From: Umezawaea tangerina
Lineage (GTDB): Bacteria > Actinomycetota > Actinomycetes > Mycobacteriales > Pseudonocardiaceae
Assembly: GCF_003002815.1 (NCBI RefSeq)
Contig: NZ_PVTF01000003.1
Span: 372,001 to 436,000 of the forward strand
Reading direction: 5' to 3'
Length of the DNA stretch: 64,000 bases
The notes beneath the pieces were generated by a model. That model worked only from the letters and a program-made list of their open reading frames with translations. It did not search any database and was not told the DNA's origin. Made by a program: the position numbers and the translations under genes. Within the stretch, counting starts at the first letter, position 1. Every line of letters starts with the position of its first letter. Positions 7,873 through 15,680 of this stretch are shown in pieces.

Positions 7873-8865
7873 TTAGCGCGAGGCCTGCGGACGTGAGCCG
7901 TGACGCTCCGTCATGCCAGAACCGGAAAACCCCTCACGTCCAGGCGTGACGTGGTGCAACGTGCTGTCATCCGATCGAGTGATAGCCGCGACGACCGCAT
8001 GCAGAGTGCGCGTATCGACCGGGAGGGACAGGTGACCTGAATCACGTATCTCGTGTTCTTCGACGAGCAACCCCGGATGCGACAGGCGTGCGTTGCGCTG
8101 CGGCACGATGACCTGGTCCATCGCGCTCCACACCACCACGAACCGCGTCCGGCACGGCCTGCCCGGCTCGGCCAGTTCGGTCAACAGGTCGGATCCGGGG
8201 CGCAGCTGCCGGGTCAGCGGGGTGGGGAGGAGGTAGGCGGCCAACGTGCCGCCGTGCGGCGTGCCCAACGTGACCAGGGTGCGCACCCGCGCGTCCCCGT
8301 GCAGCCGCTGCACGTAGTACCGCGCGATCAACCCGCCCAGCGAGTGCCCGACCACGTGCACCCGGTCCGCTCCGGTCTGCTCGCAGATCCGCTCGATGTG
8401 CTCGCCGAGCAGCGCTGCCGATCGTCGGACGTCGCCGGTCAACGCGGTCAGCACGCTGTAGTTCACCGCGTGCACCACTCCGAAGCCCCGCCTCCGCAGT
8501 GCCCCCGACAGCACTGCGAAGGCGGACCTGTTGTCCCCGATCCCGTGCACGAGCACGATGGGGGTACCCGCCGCGTCCATCGCGGAAACCACCAGCCCGC
8601 GCTGCCGCGGCGGCAGGTGGTCCGTCCGGTAGTGCCGGAACTGCTCCTCGGGTCGCAACTGCTGCGCCACCGCTCCCCACGGGTACAGCACCGCGTGCGC
8701 CGCCAACCACGCCGCTTCCACAGCGACCCCGCGCACCCCACCAACGGTCGCCACCGTCCGCAGCACGTCCGCCGCCTGCCCCGACACGTCCTTCGCCACC
8801 CGCACCCCGGAGCCCGCACGCCGCAACAGCACGTCCGTCAGCCGCCGCAACCCACCACTCCCCAT
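7873..8865 (-). CDS. Alpha/beta-hydrolase, lipase/esterase
   Basis: This 330-residue alpha/beta-hydrolase resembles actinobacterial triacylglycerol lipases and PGAP1-type esterases. The oxyanion segment VLVHGIGDN (HG at 107-108), the nucleophile elbow GHSLGG (Ser175), a candidate Asp250 in VVWSAMDQ and His278 in DSGHLSLP make a complete Ser-Asp-His set. The conserved TLGTPHGGT follows the elbow. No cleavable signal is obvious, although residues 43-63 are hydrophobic. The ATG at 8865 is probably leaderless: TACCTT lies exactly 7 nt upstream. It precedes the M23 gene on the same strand, with 180 bp between. Confidence 0.88.
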   Translation of the reverse strand: MGSGGLRRLTDVLLRRAGSGVRVAKDVSGQAADVLRTVATVGGVRGVAVEAAWLAAHAVLYPWGAVAQQLRPEEQFRHYRTDHLPPRQRGLVVSAMDAAGTPIVLVHGIGDNRSAFAVLSGALRRRGFGVVHAVNYSVLTALTGDVRRSAALLGEHIERICEQTGADRVHVVGHSLGGLIARYYVQRLHGDARVRTLVTLGTPHGGTLAAYLLPTPLTRQLRPGSDLLTELAEPGRPCRTRFVVVWSAMDQVIVPQRNARLSHPGLLVEEHEIRDSGHLSLPVDTRTLHAVVAAITRSDDSTLHHVTPGREGFSGSGMTERHGSRPQASR

Positions 8866-8999
8866 AAGGGTGAAGGTAAGTCATCCACCCAACAACAAAC
8901 GAGAGCCCACTTCGCCTATTCCCGAACGAACACTCCATCCACTTGGCAACACCCCCGCTCACCCGCCCTCCCTTCCCGGCCGGTTGGGTCACCGTCCCT

Positions 9000-9062
9000 G
9001 CGGGGTGCGGGGTGCGGGGTGCGGGGTGCGGGGTGCGGGGTGCGGGGTGCGGGGTGCGGGGT
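9000..9062. repeat. Tandem heptamer GCGGGGT x 9
   Basis: Nine exact copies of the 7-bp unit GCGGGGT fill 9000-9062 and run directly into the 13-bp repeat tract. Such G-rich tracts are prone to slippage and could form G-quadruplexes (a GGGG run every 7 bp on the plus strand). Confidence 0.97.
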
Positions 9063-9153
9063 GCGGTGATGGGCTGCGGTGATGGGCTGCGGTGATGGGC
9101 TGCGGTGATGGGCTGCGGTGATGGGCTGCGGTGATGGGCTGCGGTGATGGGCT
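9063..9153. repeat. Tandem 13-mer GCGGTGATGGGCT x 7
   Basis: Seven exact copies of a 13-bp unit at 9063-9153, followed by a partial copy (GCGGTG). There are no spacers between units, so this is a minisatellite and not a CRISPR array. Confidence 0.97.
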
Positions 9154-9235
9154 GCGGTGCCTTGAACCCGGCTAAGCAACTGCGGGTCACCGCACAGTTC
9201 GCGGCCAAGAAGAGCGCTCGCCCACCGCGCTTGAC

Positions 9236-9557
9236 GCCTGCTCCGGTTCGAAGCCGGATGCCCTGTCCATCGCGGAGCGTCGGACAGCCGCCGCAACCAG
9301 ACACCCGCCCGACGAAGCCGACGCTTGGTCCGGCGAAGCTCGGATCCCCGCCCCGGTGCGAAGCGCCCCAGCCTCTTTGTCGGCGACAGCCGATGCCTGG
9401 TCAGGCGAAGCCTGATGCCTGGTCCGTCGCGGAGCGTCGGATGCTGGCGTAGCCAGTCCCCACCCTGCACCCCGATCCGAAGCCCGCTCTGTGCCGCACT
9501 GTCTTGTCAAGACATCTTTCCCGTCTTGACAAGACAGTGCGGCATTGAGACAATCGG
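9236..9557. repeat. Composite palindromic element, copy 1
   Basis: Short hairpins with GAA-type loops (for example TCAGGC-GAA-GCCTGA at 9401-9415 and CTGGC-GTA-GCCAG at 9444-9456), joined by GATGCC-type linkers, lead to a perfect 22-bp palindrome (arms 9493-9514 and 9524-9545, 9-nt loop) and the flank TTGAGACAATCG. The same order of parts occurs at about 49150-49416. The inner core TTGTCAAGAC/GTCTTGACAA and the 3' flank are shared, whereas the outer arms differ in sequence yet are self-complementary in each copy. Confidence 0.85.
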
Positions 9558-9676
9558 CGACCGGGGTGGAGGCATGTTCACTAAAACTCAACCCCGATAC
9601 TCCATCCAGCCCAACACCCCCACCCCCGCACCACGTGCCCACACCCCCACCCACACGACTTGTTAGCGTTCATCCG

Positions 9677-11368
9677 GTGACGCGAACCGCCCGTGACTCC
9701 GTCGTGGCCGGCGCCGAACCGGCGTCCTCGACCCCCGCCCGGCTCCGTGCGGCGTTCGGCCTGGCCGCCGTCGGTGCCCTCCTGGCCGCGACCGCCCCTC
9801 TGCTCGGCGTCGTCTCCGGCGGCACTTCTCCCGCGTACACGGCCTGGCCCCTGCTGGTGCTGCTGGCTCTCCTACCTGCGGTTCTCGCGGGTGCGTTCCT
9901 CTTCCGCGACCACCCCGCGGCGGCGGCGGGCGTCCTGGCGGCGACGGCTTTCTTCGCCCCCGGTCGCCTCCTGGTCGACCTCCAGATCCTCGCCGACACG
10001 ACCTACACCACCCGCCCGGAGCTGTTCCGCCCCACCAGCCTCACCCCGCTGACGCCCGGCGTCGGCCTGTGGCTCCTGGTGGCGGGGCACGTGCTCGTGC
10101 TGGCCGCGGGTCTGCTGGCCGCTGTCGGCACGGATGCCGGGGACGTCGAGGACACCGACCAGGCGAGCACCCGCAAGTTCCTCGGTCTGGTGGTGGTCGC
10201 GGGCGCGGTCGCGGCGATCGGTCTGTTCATGGCGCCGATCACGTCGTCGGACCCCCTCGTCCCCACCGGCGGCCCCTTCGACGCCCCCGCGCTGGCGATG
10301 ATCGGCGGCCTGCTGCTCGCCCTCGCCGCCCCGGCCGCGGGTGTGCTGGCCGCCAGCAACCCCGCCGCCGAGAACCGCCGCGGTGGACTGCTGGCAATCG
10401 CCGCCGCCTTGGCCGCCATCGCCCTGCCGCCGTTCGCCGCCGGCCTGTTCGCCGACCGGCTGGGCGTGTCGATCGGTTCCGTGCTCCTCCTGCTGGCCGC
10501 CGCCGCCCACGCCGTCCTGGCCCGCTTCCTCGGCCGCGACACCACCCCGGAGGACACGGCCGAGCCGCACGCCGTCGAGCTCCCCGGTCTGCGCCGCCTC
10601 AACGTCACCGCGGGTGTCCTGGGCCTGGTCGCGGCCGCCTCCGCGCTCGGCGGGGTCCTCGTGCCGCAGCTGGTCGTCCCGGACGGCCTGGCGCTGCCGG
10701 TCGGTTACGGCGAACGGCTGCTCTGGCCCGCGCTGGTCGTGGTCGCGGTCCTGGCGGCGGTGCTGGTCGCCAACGTCGGCGCCGTCCGCCCCGCCTTCAC
10801 GGTCGCCCTGGCCGCACTCCCGCTGGCCGCGGGCGCGGCGCTGGACTCCGTCTACGCCGCCACCCAGGTCGGCTCGGTCAAGCCCGGCAACGGGGTGTGG
10901 TTCACCGTGCTGGCCGTGGTCCTGGCCATCGCCGCCGCCGTGACCGCGGCGCTGGCCGGTGCGCTGGAACGCGAGGACGTCGAGCCCGCGAAGACGCAGG
11001 CGCCGCTGCCGATGGTGGCGTTCGTGCTGATCGGAGGCCTGCTGGCCCTCGGCGGCTTCGCGCTGCCGGTGCTGCGCGGCCCGGACTTCCACGCCGTCGG
11101 GCTGCTGGACTTCAAGGTCGGCTCGTGGGGGCTGCTGGCCGGTCTGCTGGCGGTCGTGGCCGCCGCCGGTCTGGCGCTGCTCGCCCGCCCGTCGCGCGCG
11201 GGTGGGCTGCTGCTCGGGGCGGCGCTCGTGACGGCGGTCCGCGCGGTCGAGTACCCGCTCACCTCGGCGCGCGTCACGGGCGCGACGCCGGGGCCGGGGC
11301 TGTGGCTGGCGGTGGCCGGCGCGATCGCCCTGCTCGCGGGCGCGGCGGTGTCGGCTTCCCGACGCTGA
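9677..11368 (+). CDS. Polytopic membrane protein, unknown function
   Basis: A 563-residue integral membrane protein with roughly 12-14 hydrophobic segments separated by short polar loops. It is extremely rich in Ala, Leu, Val and Gly, with only a few charged stretches (such as GRDTTPEDTAEPHAVEL near the middle). No transporter signature motif is recognised. Similar large Ala/Leu-rich membrane proteins sit just upstream of the mutase-subunit/sucCD region in related actinomycetes, but that is recollection and could be checked by synteny. The start is GTG 9677, because TAGCGT lies exactly 7 nt upstream (leaderless promoter); longer readings from 9545 run through the palindromic repeat. Confidence 0.75.
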   Translation: MTRTARDSVVAGAEPASSTPARLRAAFGLAAVGALLAATAPLLGVVSGGTSPAYTAWPLLVLLALLPAVLAGAFLFRDHPAAAAGVLAATAFFAPGRLLVDLQILADTTYTTRPELFRPTSLTPLTPGVGLWLLVAGHVLVLAAGLLAAVGTDAGDVEDTDQASTRKFLGLVVVAGAVAAIGLFMAPITSSDPLVPTGGPFDAPALAMIGGLLLALAAPAAGVLAASNPAAENRRGGLLAIAAALAAIALPPFAAGLFADRLGVSIGSVLLLLAAAAHAVLARFLGRDTTPEDTAEPHAVELPGLRRLNVTAGVLGLVAAASALGGVLVPQLVVPDGLALPVGYGERLLWPALVVVAVLAAVLVANVGAVRPAFTVALAALPLAAGAALDSVYAATQVGSVKPGNGVWFTVLAVVLAIAAAVTAALAGALEREDVEPAKTQAPLPMVAFVLIGGLLALGGFALPVLRGPDFHAVGLLDFKVGSWGLLAGLLAVVAAAGLALLARPSRAGGLLLGAALVTAVRAVEYPLTSARVTGATPGPGLWLAVAGAIALLAGAAVSASRR

Positions 11369-11431
11369 CCCGCCGGCCTAGTCTGCGGTCGCAGGCGATC
11401 CCTGCGCCGAGAACGGGAACAGGAGACACCG

Positions 11432-11833
11432 ATGAGCGGTCGGATCCGCGTGGTCGTGGCCAAACCAGGGCTCGACGGCCACGACCGGGGAGCCAAGGTC
11501 GTGGCGCGCGCGCTGCGCGACGCGGGCATGGAGGTCGTCTACACCGGACTCCACCAGACACCCGAACAGGTGGTGGAGACCGCTCTCCAGGAGGACGCCG
11601 ACGCGGTCGGCCTCTCCGTTCTCTCCGGCGCGCACATGACGCTGTTCGCGCGGGTCATCGAGCTGCTCAAGGAGAAGGGCGCCGAGGACGTCGTGGTGTT
11701 CGGCGGCGGGATCGTGCCCGAGGAGGACATGCCCGCGCTCACCCGGATGGGGGTGGCGAAGATCTTCACCCCCGGCGCGACCACGACGGAGATCGTCGAC
11801 TGGGTCCGCGAGCACGTCGCGCAGCCGGTCTGA
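11432..11833 (+). CDS. Stand-alone cobalamin-binding subunit of an acyl-CoA mutase (IcmB/MCM small-domain type)
   Basis: The 133-residue product is a complete B12-binding domain. Its DGHDRG (residues 15-20) is the DxHxxG motif in which His17 replaces dimethylbenzimidazole as cobalt ligand; SVLSG and FGGGIVP are the other two family signatures. Such single-domain proteins are the small subunits of isobutyryl-CoA mutase (IcmB) and related mutases that rearrange acyl-CoA carbon skeletons; the large subunit must be encoded elsewhere. The start at ATG 11432 follows AACAGGAGACACC. It lies just upstream of sucCD, a neighbourhood also recalled for icmB in Streptomyces, linking branched acyl-CoA breakdown to succinyl-CoA. 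Confidence 0.85.
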   Translation: MSGRIRVVVAKPGLDGHDRGAKVVARALRDAGMEVVYTGLHQTPEQVVETALQEDADAVGLSVLSGAHMTLFARVIELLKEKGAEDVVVFGGGIVPEEDMPALTRMGVAKIFTPGATTTEIVDWVREHVAQPV

Positions 11834-11910
11834 CGACGTTGTCGTGATCGACCTCACCGCCGTTATGACGGACCTCACCGGGTACGGCGTGCGGACGGTC
11901 CGGGCAGGTC

Positions 11911-12091
11911 GATAATGTCTTGCGCAGCCGCGTCCAGCCGGTCCTCTTACTGCTCCGCCGGCGTTCCAGGTGGTACCTGGTGCGTGTGAGCGCCTGAAGA
12001 CCGTGCCCTGGGTTCCACCTGGAGCGCCGGACCTTTGAGGACCAACCCCCCAAGGACGCGGTGTCCGACACCGACGTCGCAGGAGACCCGA
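11911..12091 (+). promoter_or_regulatory. Putative sucCD promoter and about 170-nt 5' leader
   Basis: A good -10 (GATAAT, 11911-11916) precedes sucC by about 175 bp. The intervening leader includes the palindrome CCAGGT-GGT-ACCTGG (about 11968-11982) and a second related segment CCTGGGTTCCACCTGG, which could form alternative pairings. The ribosome site AGGAG is at 12081-12085. No known riboswitch was recognised. Confidence 0.4.
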
Positions 12092-13261
12092 GTGGACCTG
12101 TACGAGTACCAGGCGAAGGATCTCTTCGCCGCCCACAACGTTCCGGTACTGCCGGGCGATGTGGCCAGCACCCCTGCCGAGGCCAAGGCGCTCGCCGAGA
12201 AGTACGGCACGACCGTCGTGGTGAAGGCCCAGGTCAAGACGGGCGGCCGCGGCAAGGCCGGTGGCGTGAAGCTCGCCGAGACCCCGGACGAGGCGCAGAC
12301 CAAGGCCGAGGCCATCCTCGGTCTGGACATCAAGGGGCACATCGTCCACCGCGTGCTGGTGACGACCGCCTCGGACATCGCGGAGGAGTACTACTTCTCC
12401 TTCCTGCTCGACCGCTCCAACCGCACCTTCCTGGCCATGGCGTCGGTCGAGGGCGGCATGGAGATCGAAGAGGTCGCGGCCACCAACCCCGACGCGCTGG
12501 CCAAGATCGCCATCGACGCCATCAAGGGCGTCGACCTGGCGAAGGCCCAGGAGATCGTCGCGGCCGCGAAGTTCCCGGCCGAGGTCGCCGACCAGGTCGC
12601 CGACGTCATCGTGAAGCTCTGGGAGACGTTCGTCTCCGAGGACGCCACGCTGGTCGAGGTCAACCCGCTCGTGCGCGACCCCGAAGGCAAGATCGTCGCC
12701 CTCGACGGCAAGGTCACCATCGACGAGAACGCCGCGTTCCGGCACCCGGAGCACGCCGCGCTGGTCGACGAGAAGACCGAGGACCCGCTCGAGGCGAAGG
12801 CCAAGGCCAAGGGCCTCAACTACGTGAAGCTCGACGGCCAGGTCGGCATCATCGGCAACGGCGCCGGTCTCGTGATGTCCACTCTGGACGTCGTCGCCTA
12901 CGCCGGTGAGAAGCACAAGGGCGTCAAGCCCGCGAACTTCCTCGACATCGGCGGCGGCGCGTCCGCCGAGGTGATGTCGAACGGCCTCGACATCATCCTG
13001 AACGACCCGGACGTGCGCAGCGTCTTCGTGAACGTCTTCGGCGGCATCACCGCCTGCGACGCGGTCGCGAACGGCATCGTGCAGGCGCTGGAGATCATCG
13101 GCGACGCGGCGACCAAGCCGCTCGTCGTCCGCCTCGACGGCAACAACGTGGAGGAAGGCAGGCGGATCCTCGCCGAGGCCAACCACCCGCTCATCACCGT
13201 CGTCGACACTATGGACAACGCGGCCGACAAGGCCGCCGAGCTCGCAGCAGCGGGGGTCTGA
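12092..13261 (+). CDS. sucC: Succinyl-CoA synthetase (ADP-forming) beta subunit
   Basis: This is the beta subunit of the TCA-cycle enzyme that converts succinyl-CoA plus ADP and phosphate to succinate and ATP. The 389 residues match the family length. The ATP-grasp half begins [19 protein letters not shown], with the nucleotide-binding Gly-rich [11 protein letters not shown] at about residues 50-60. The C-terminal half carries VNIFGGI-like [16 protein letters not shown] and [16 protein letters not shown]. The start is GTG 12092 with AGGAG 7 nt upstream; an in-frame ATG at 12035 would add 19 unrelated residues. It forms an operon with sucD, 3 bp downstream. Confidence 0.97.
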   Translation: MDLYEYQAKDLFAAHNVPVLPGDVASTPAEAKALAEKYGTTVVVKAQVKTGGRGKAGGVKLAETPDEAQTKAEAILGLDIKGHIVHRVLVTTASDIAEEYYFSFLLDRSNRTFLAMASVEGGMEIEEVAATNPDALAKIAIDAIKGVDLAKAQEIVAAAKFPAEVADQVADVIVKLWETFVSEDATLVEVNPLVRDPEGKIVALDGKVTIDENAAFRHPEHAALVDEKTEDPLEAKAKAKGLNYVKLDGQVGIIGNGAGLVMSTLDVVAYAGEKHKGVKPANFLDIGGGASAEVMSNGLDIILNDPDVRSVFVNVFGGITACDAVANGIVQALEIIGDAATKPLVVRLDGNNVEEGRRILAEANHPLITVVDTMDNAADKAAELAAAGV

Positions 13262-13264
13262 CCG

Positions 13265-14155
13265 ATGGCCATCTTCATCAACAAGGACAGCAAGGTCATC
13301 GTCCAGGGCATGACCGGTGCCGAGGGCACGAAGCACACCAAGCGCATGCTCGCGTCCGGCACGAACATCGTCGGTGGCGTGAACCCGCGCAAGGCGGGCG
13401 AGAAGGTCGACTTCGACGGCACCGTGCTCCCGGTCTTCGCGACCGTGGCCGAGGCCATCGAGGCGACCGGCGCCAACGTCACGGTGATCTTCGTTCCCCC
13501 GAAGTTCGCCAAGGACGCCGTCATCGAGGCGATCGACTCGGGCATCGGCCTCGCCGTCGTGATCACCGAGGGCATCCCGGTGCACGACACCGCGAAGTTC
13601 TGGGCGCACGCCGTCGCGACCGGCAACAAGACCCGGATCATCGGCCCGAACTGCCCCGGCCTCATCAGCCCCGGCCTGTCGAACGCGGGCATCATCCCCG
13701 CGAACATCTCCGGCGCCGGCAAGGTCGGCCTGGTGTCCAAGTCGGGCACCCTGACCTACCAGATGATGTACGAGCTGCGCGACTTCGGCTTCTCCACCGC
13801 CATCGGCATCGGCGGCGACCCGATCATCGGCACCACGCACATCGACGCCCTGGAGGCCTTCGAGGCCGACCCGGACACCGTCGCCATCGTGATGATCGGC
13901 GAGATCGGCGGCGACGCCGAAGAGCGCGCCGCGGCCTTCATCAAGGACAACGTCACCAAGCCCGTCGTGGGCTACGTGGCGGGCTTCACCGCTCCCGAGG
14001 GCAAGACCATGGGCCACGCCGGCGCCATCGTCTCCGGCTCCGCGGGCACCGCGCAGGCGAAGAAGGAGGCCCTCGAGGCCGCCGGTGTCAAGGTCGGCAA
14101 GACGCCGTCCGAGACCGCCGCCCTGATGCGGGAGATCATGCAGTCGATCGGCTGA
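13265..14155 (+). CDS. sucD: Succinyl-CoA synthetase alpha subunit
   Basis: This 296-residue alpha subunit binds CoA and carries the phosphohistidine of succinyl-CoA synthetase. The CoA-binding domain runs from [20 protein letters not shown] to [12 protein letters not shown]. The ligase half contains [10 protein letters not shown] and the phospho-His signature GHAGAIVSG, in which the His of MGHAGA is the phosphorylated residue. The gene starts 3 bp after sucC and ends before a terminator hairpin at 14175. Together the two genes form the standard sucCD operon. Confidence 0.97.
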   Translation: MAIFINKDSKVIVQGMTGAEGTKHTKRMLASGTNIVGGVNPRKAGEKVDFDGTVLPVFATVAEAIEATGANVTVIFVPPKFAKDAVIEAIDSGIGLAVVITEGIPVHDTAKFWAHAVATGNKTRIIGPNCPGLISPGLSNAGIIPANISGAGKVGLVSKSGTLTYQMMYELRDFGFSTAIGIGGDPIIGTTHIDALEAFEADPDTVAIVMIGEIGGDAEERAAAFIKDNVTKPVVGYVAGFTAPEGKTMGHAGAIVSGSAGTAQAKKEALEAAGVKVGKTPSETAALMREIMQSIG

Positions 14156-14174
14156 TCCCGTTCCACCACGCCTG

Positions 14175-14206
14175 AGGCCGGACCCGCCACCACGGGGGTC
14201 CGGCCT
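14175..14206 (+). terminator. sucCD terminator
   Basis: An 11-bp stem (AGGCCGGACCC at 14175-14185 with 14196-14206) and a 10-nt loop, followed by TTTCG, 20 bp after the sucD stop. Confidence 0.75.
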
Positions 14207-14256
14207 TTCGCGTGCCGGGGTGATGCGTTTCCGACGTGGAATGCGATGTCCGGTTC

Positions 14257-14649
14257 ATGGCCGCAAAACCTCCACCCCCGCCACCGCGCCGCCCCGCACC
14301 GCCTCGGCGGGTCGCCGGGGTCGTCCTGCTGACCGCCGGTGCGGCGATCGTGCTGTGGTGGGCGGGCATCACCGGCCTCGGCCTGCGCGTCGGGCTGGGG
14401 GTGGGTGTCGGCGGGGTGTTCGCCCTGCAGCTCGCGTGGCACCGCCGACGACCCGCCGGCGCGCGACCCCCTGAACCCGCCCACGTCGTGACCGTGTCCC
14501 GCCCGCCCTCCAGACCCGTGCTGCCCGTACAGCGGAGCTGCATGCCCCACCGCCGCCACGGATCGACCCGACCAGGGCTCGGCGCTTGGCGGTCCTCGAC
14601 CACACCGTGGAACACGCCGCCTCGAACGCACGTGAGCGGCAGGCCTTAG
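14257..14649 (+). CDS. Putative small membrane protein
   Basis: An open frame of 130 residues starts with a Pro/Arg-rich cytoplasmic head (AAKPPPPPPRRPAPPRR), then two adjacent hydrophobic stretches (about 27-45 and 48-65, VAGVVLLTAGAAIVLWWAG and glycine-rich LGLRVGLGVGVGGVFALQL) and an Arg/Pro-rich tail. Third-position GC is high over the first half and drifts over the tail, so the true gene may be shorter or not real. No family is recognised. It lies between sucD and the DUF5336 gene, where mycobacteria carry a different gene. Confidence 0.4.
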   Translation: MAAKPPPPPPRRPAPPRRVAGVVLLTAGAAIVLWWAGITGLGLRVGLGVGVGGVFALQLAWHRRRPAGARPPEPAHVVTVSRPPSRPVLPVQRSCMPHRRHGSTRPGLGAWRSSTTPWNTPPRTHVSGRP

Positions 14650-14828
14650 AAGCCGTTGATCTGGCTGTCCGGTGTTCGTCCGTGGACGACCCACCTGCCT
14701 GTGGACAACCACGCCCCATCGACCCCGTCGTCCCGACAACGCGTGGTTGGTTGCGTTCCGTGATGTACTGGCATCCCCGAGTGGGGGAACCAACTCGATC
14801 CGGTCATCGTCCGAGTGGGCGGATCGGC

Positions 14829-14834
14829 TAGCGT
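14829..14834 (+). promoter_or_regulatory. -10 element of the DUF5336 gene
   Basis: TAGCGT at 14829-14834 is a common actinobacterial -10 and lies 44 bp before the ATG at 14878, giving a roughly 37-nt leader with a strong GGAGGAGG ribosome site (14861-14868). Confidence 0.5.
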
Positions 14835-14877
14835 TTTGCTGCCGCTCGTAGTCCCTCGGTGGAGGAGGAACCTCACC

Positions 14878-15576
14878 ATGTCCGTCCCGTACGGCGCCCC
14901 TCAGCAACAACCGGGTGCTCCCGGTCCGGCGCAGCCGGCGATGGGCCTGAACCTGGGCTTCTTGCTCCCGCTGGTCGCGGCCGGCCTGGCGTTGATCTCG
15001 TTCCTGCTCGCGTTCGCGGACGACGTGGCGTTCTCGGGTGTCATCGAGTTCATCTACGCCGCCGGTGTGCTCGCCGGTCTTTCCGTGCTGCCCAAGGCGC
15101 CTCGGCTGCTGTGGGCGGCGGCGCCGTTGAGCGTGGTGCCGACGTTGGCCATCCTGCAGGGGATGATCAAGACCTCCGCGTCGATCCAGGGCATGCAGAT
15201 CGTGCTGTTCATCGTGTCGCTGCTGCAGTCCGCGGCGATCGTGGCGAGCCTGCTGGTCGAGGTCGGCATCCTGAAGCTGGAGCCGAAGCCCGCGAACCCG
15301 TACGGCCAGCCGGGTGGCTGGAACCCGCCGACCGGTGGTTTCCCGCCCCAGGGCCAGCACCCGCAGCAGGCCCAGCAGTACGGCCAGCAGCCGCAGCAGG
15401 CCCAGCAGCCGCAGCAGCCGCCGACCGGTGGCTTCGGCACGCCGGTGCAGCCGCAGCAGCCCGGCGCGCAGGGCCCCGGTCCGACGACGTACCTGTCGCA
15501 GCCCGGCCAGTTCGGCGGGCAGCAGGCCCCGAACACGCCGCCCGGCGGCTTCGGCGGTCCGCCGCAGCAGAGCTGA
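14878..15576 (+). CDS. DUF5336 membrane protein (Rv0954-like)
   Basis: The 232-residue product has four membrane segments between residues about 25 and 135 (LNLGFLLPLVAAGLALISFLL, FIYAAGVLAGLSVLP, LLWAAAPLSVVPTLAILQG, IVLFIVSLLQSAAIVASLL) and a C-terminal tail very rich in Gln, Pro and Gly. This matches DUF5336, whose mycobacterial member Rv0954 has been reported to associate with the cell-division machinery. The ATG at 14878 follows GGAGGAGGAACCTCACC. The neighbours sucCD, DUF6350 and purNH repeat the M. tuberculosis order Rv0951-Rv0957, which supports the assignment. Confidence 0.85.
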   Translation: MSVPYGAPQQQPGAPGPAQPAMGLNLGFLLPLVAAGLALISFLLAFADDVAFSGVIEFIYAAGVLAGLSVLPKAPRLLWAAAPLSVVPTLAILQGMIKTSASIQGMQIVLFIVSLLQSAAIVASLLVEVGILKLEPKPANPYGQPGGWNPPTGGFPPQGQHPQQAQQYGQQPQQAQQPQQPPTGGFGTPVQPQQPGAQGPGPTTYLSQPGQFGGQQAPNTPPGGFGGPPQQS

Positions 15577-15589
15577 GCAAGCGTTCGAC

Positions 15590-15624
15590 GGAGGGGCGGT
15601 ACCGGTATCCGGTGCCGCCCCTCC
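15590..15624 (+). terminator. Hairpin terminator after the DUF5336 gene
   Basis: A 16-bp stem with one G-T pair (arms 15590-15605 and 15609-15624) and a 3-nt loop, beginning 13 bp after the DUF5336 stop. Confidence 0.7.
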
Positions 15625-15680
15625 CGCCGTGTCCGGCGTGCCTCACCATGGTGGCCGACGTCGACTGACACAGTGGGAAG

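Larger units (their letters stand above)
8866..9676. other. Repeat-rich gene-free region
   Basis: These 811 bp between divergent genes hold, from left to right, the lipase promoter, nine tandem heptamers (9000-9062), seven tandem 13-mers (9063-9153), an array of short hairpins (about 9236-9456), a long perfect palindrome (9493-9545) and the promoter of the membrane gene at 9677. Open frames here run through the repeats on both strands and are not credible genes. Confidence 0.8.

Noticed and set aside
9063-9153. CRISPR array
   Set aside because: Units are 13 bp, abut without spacers and no cas genes are nearby; it is a minisatellite. The 57.4-57.6 kb array was rejected for the same reason.
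9238-9262. T-arm-like GGTTCGAAGCC as a possible tRNA
   Set aside because: No acceptor stem, D-arm or anticodon arm can be drawn around it; it is one of the GAA-loop hairpins of the composite repeat.
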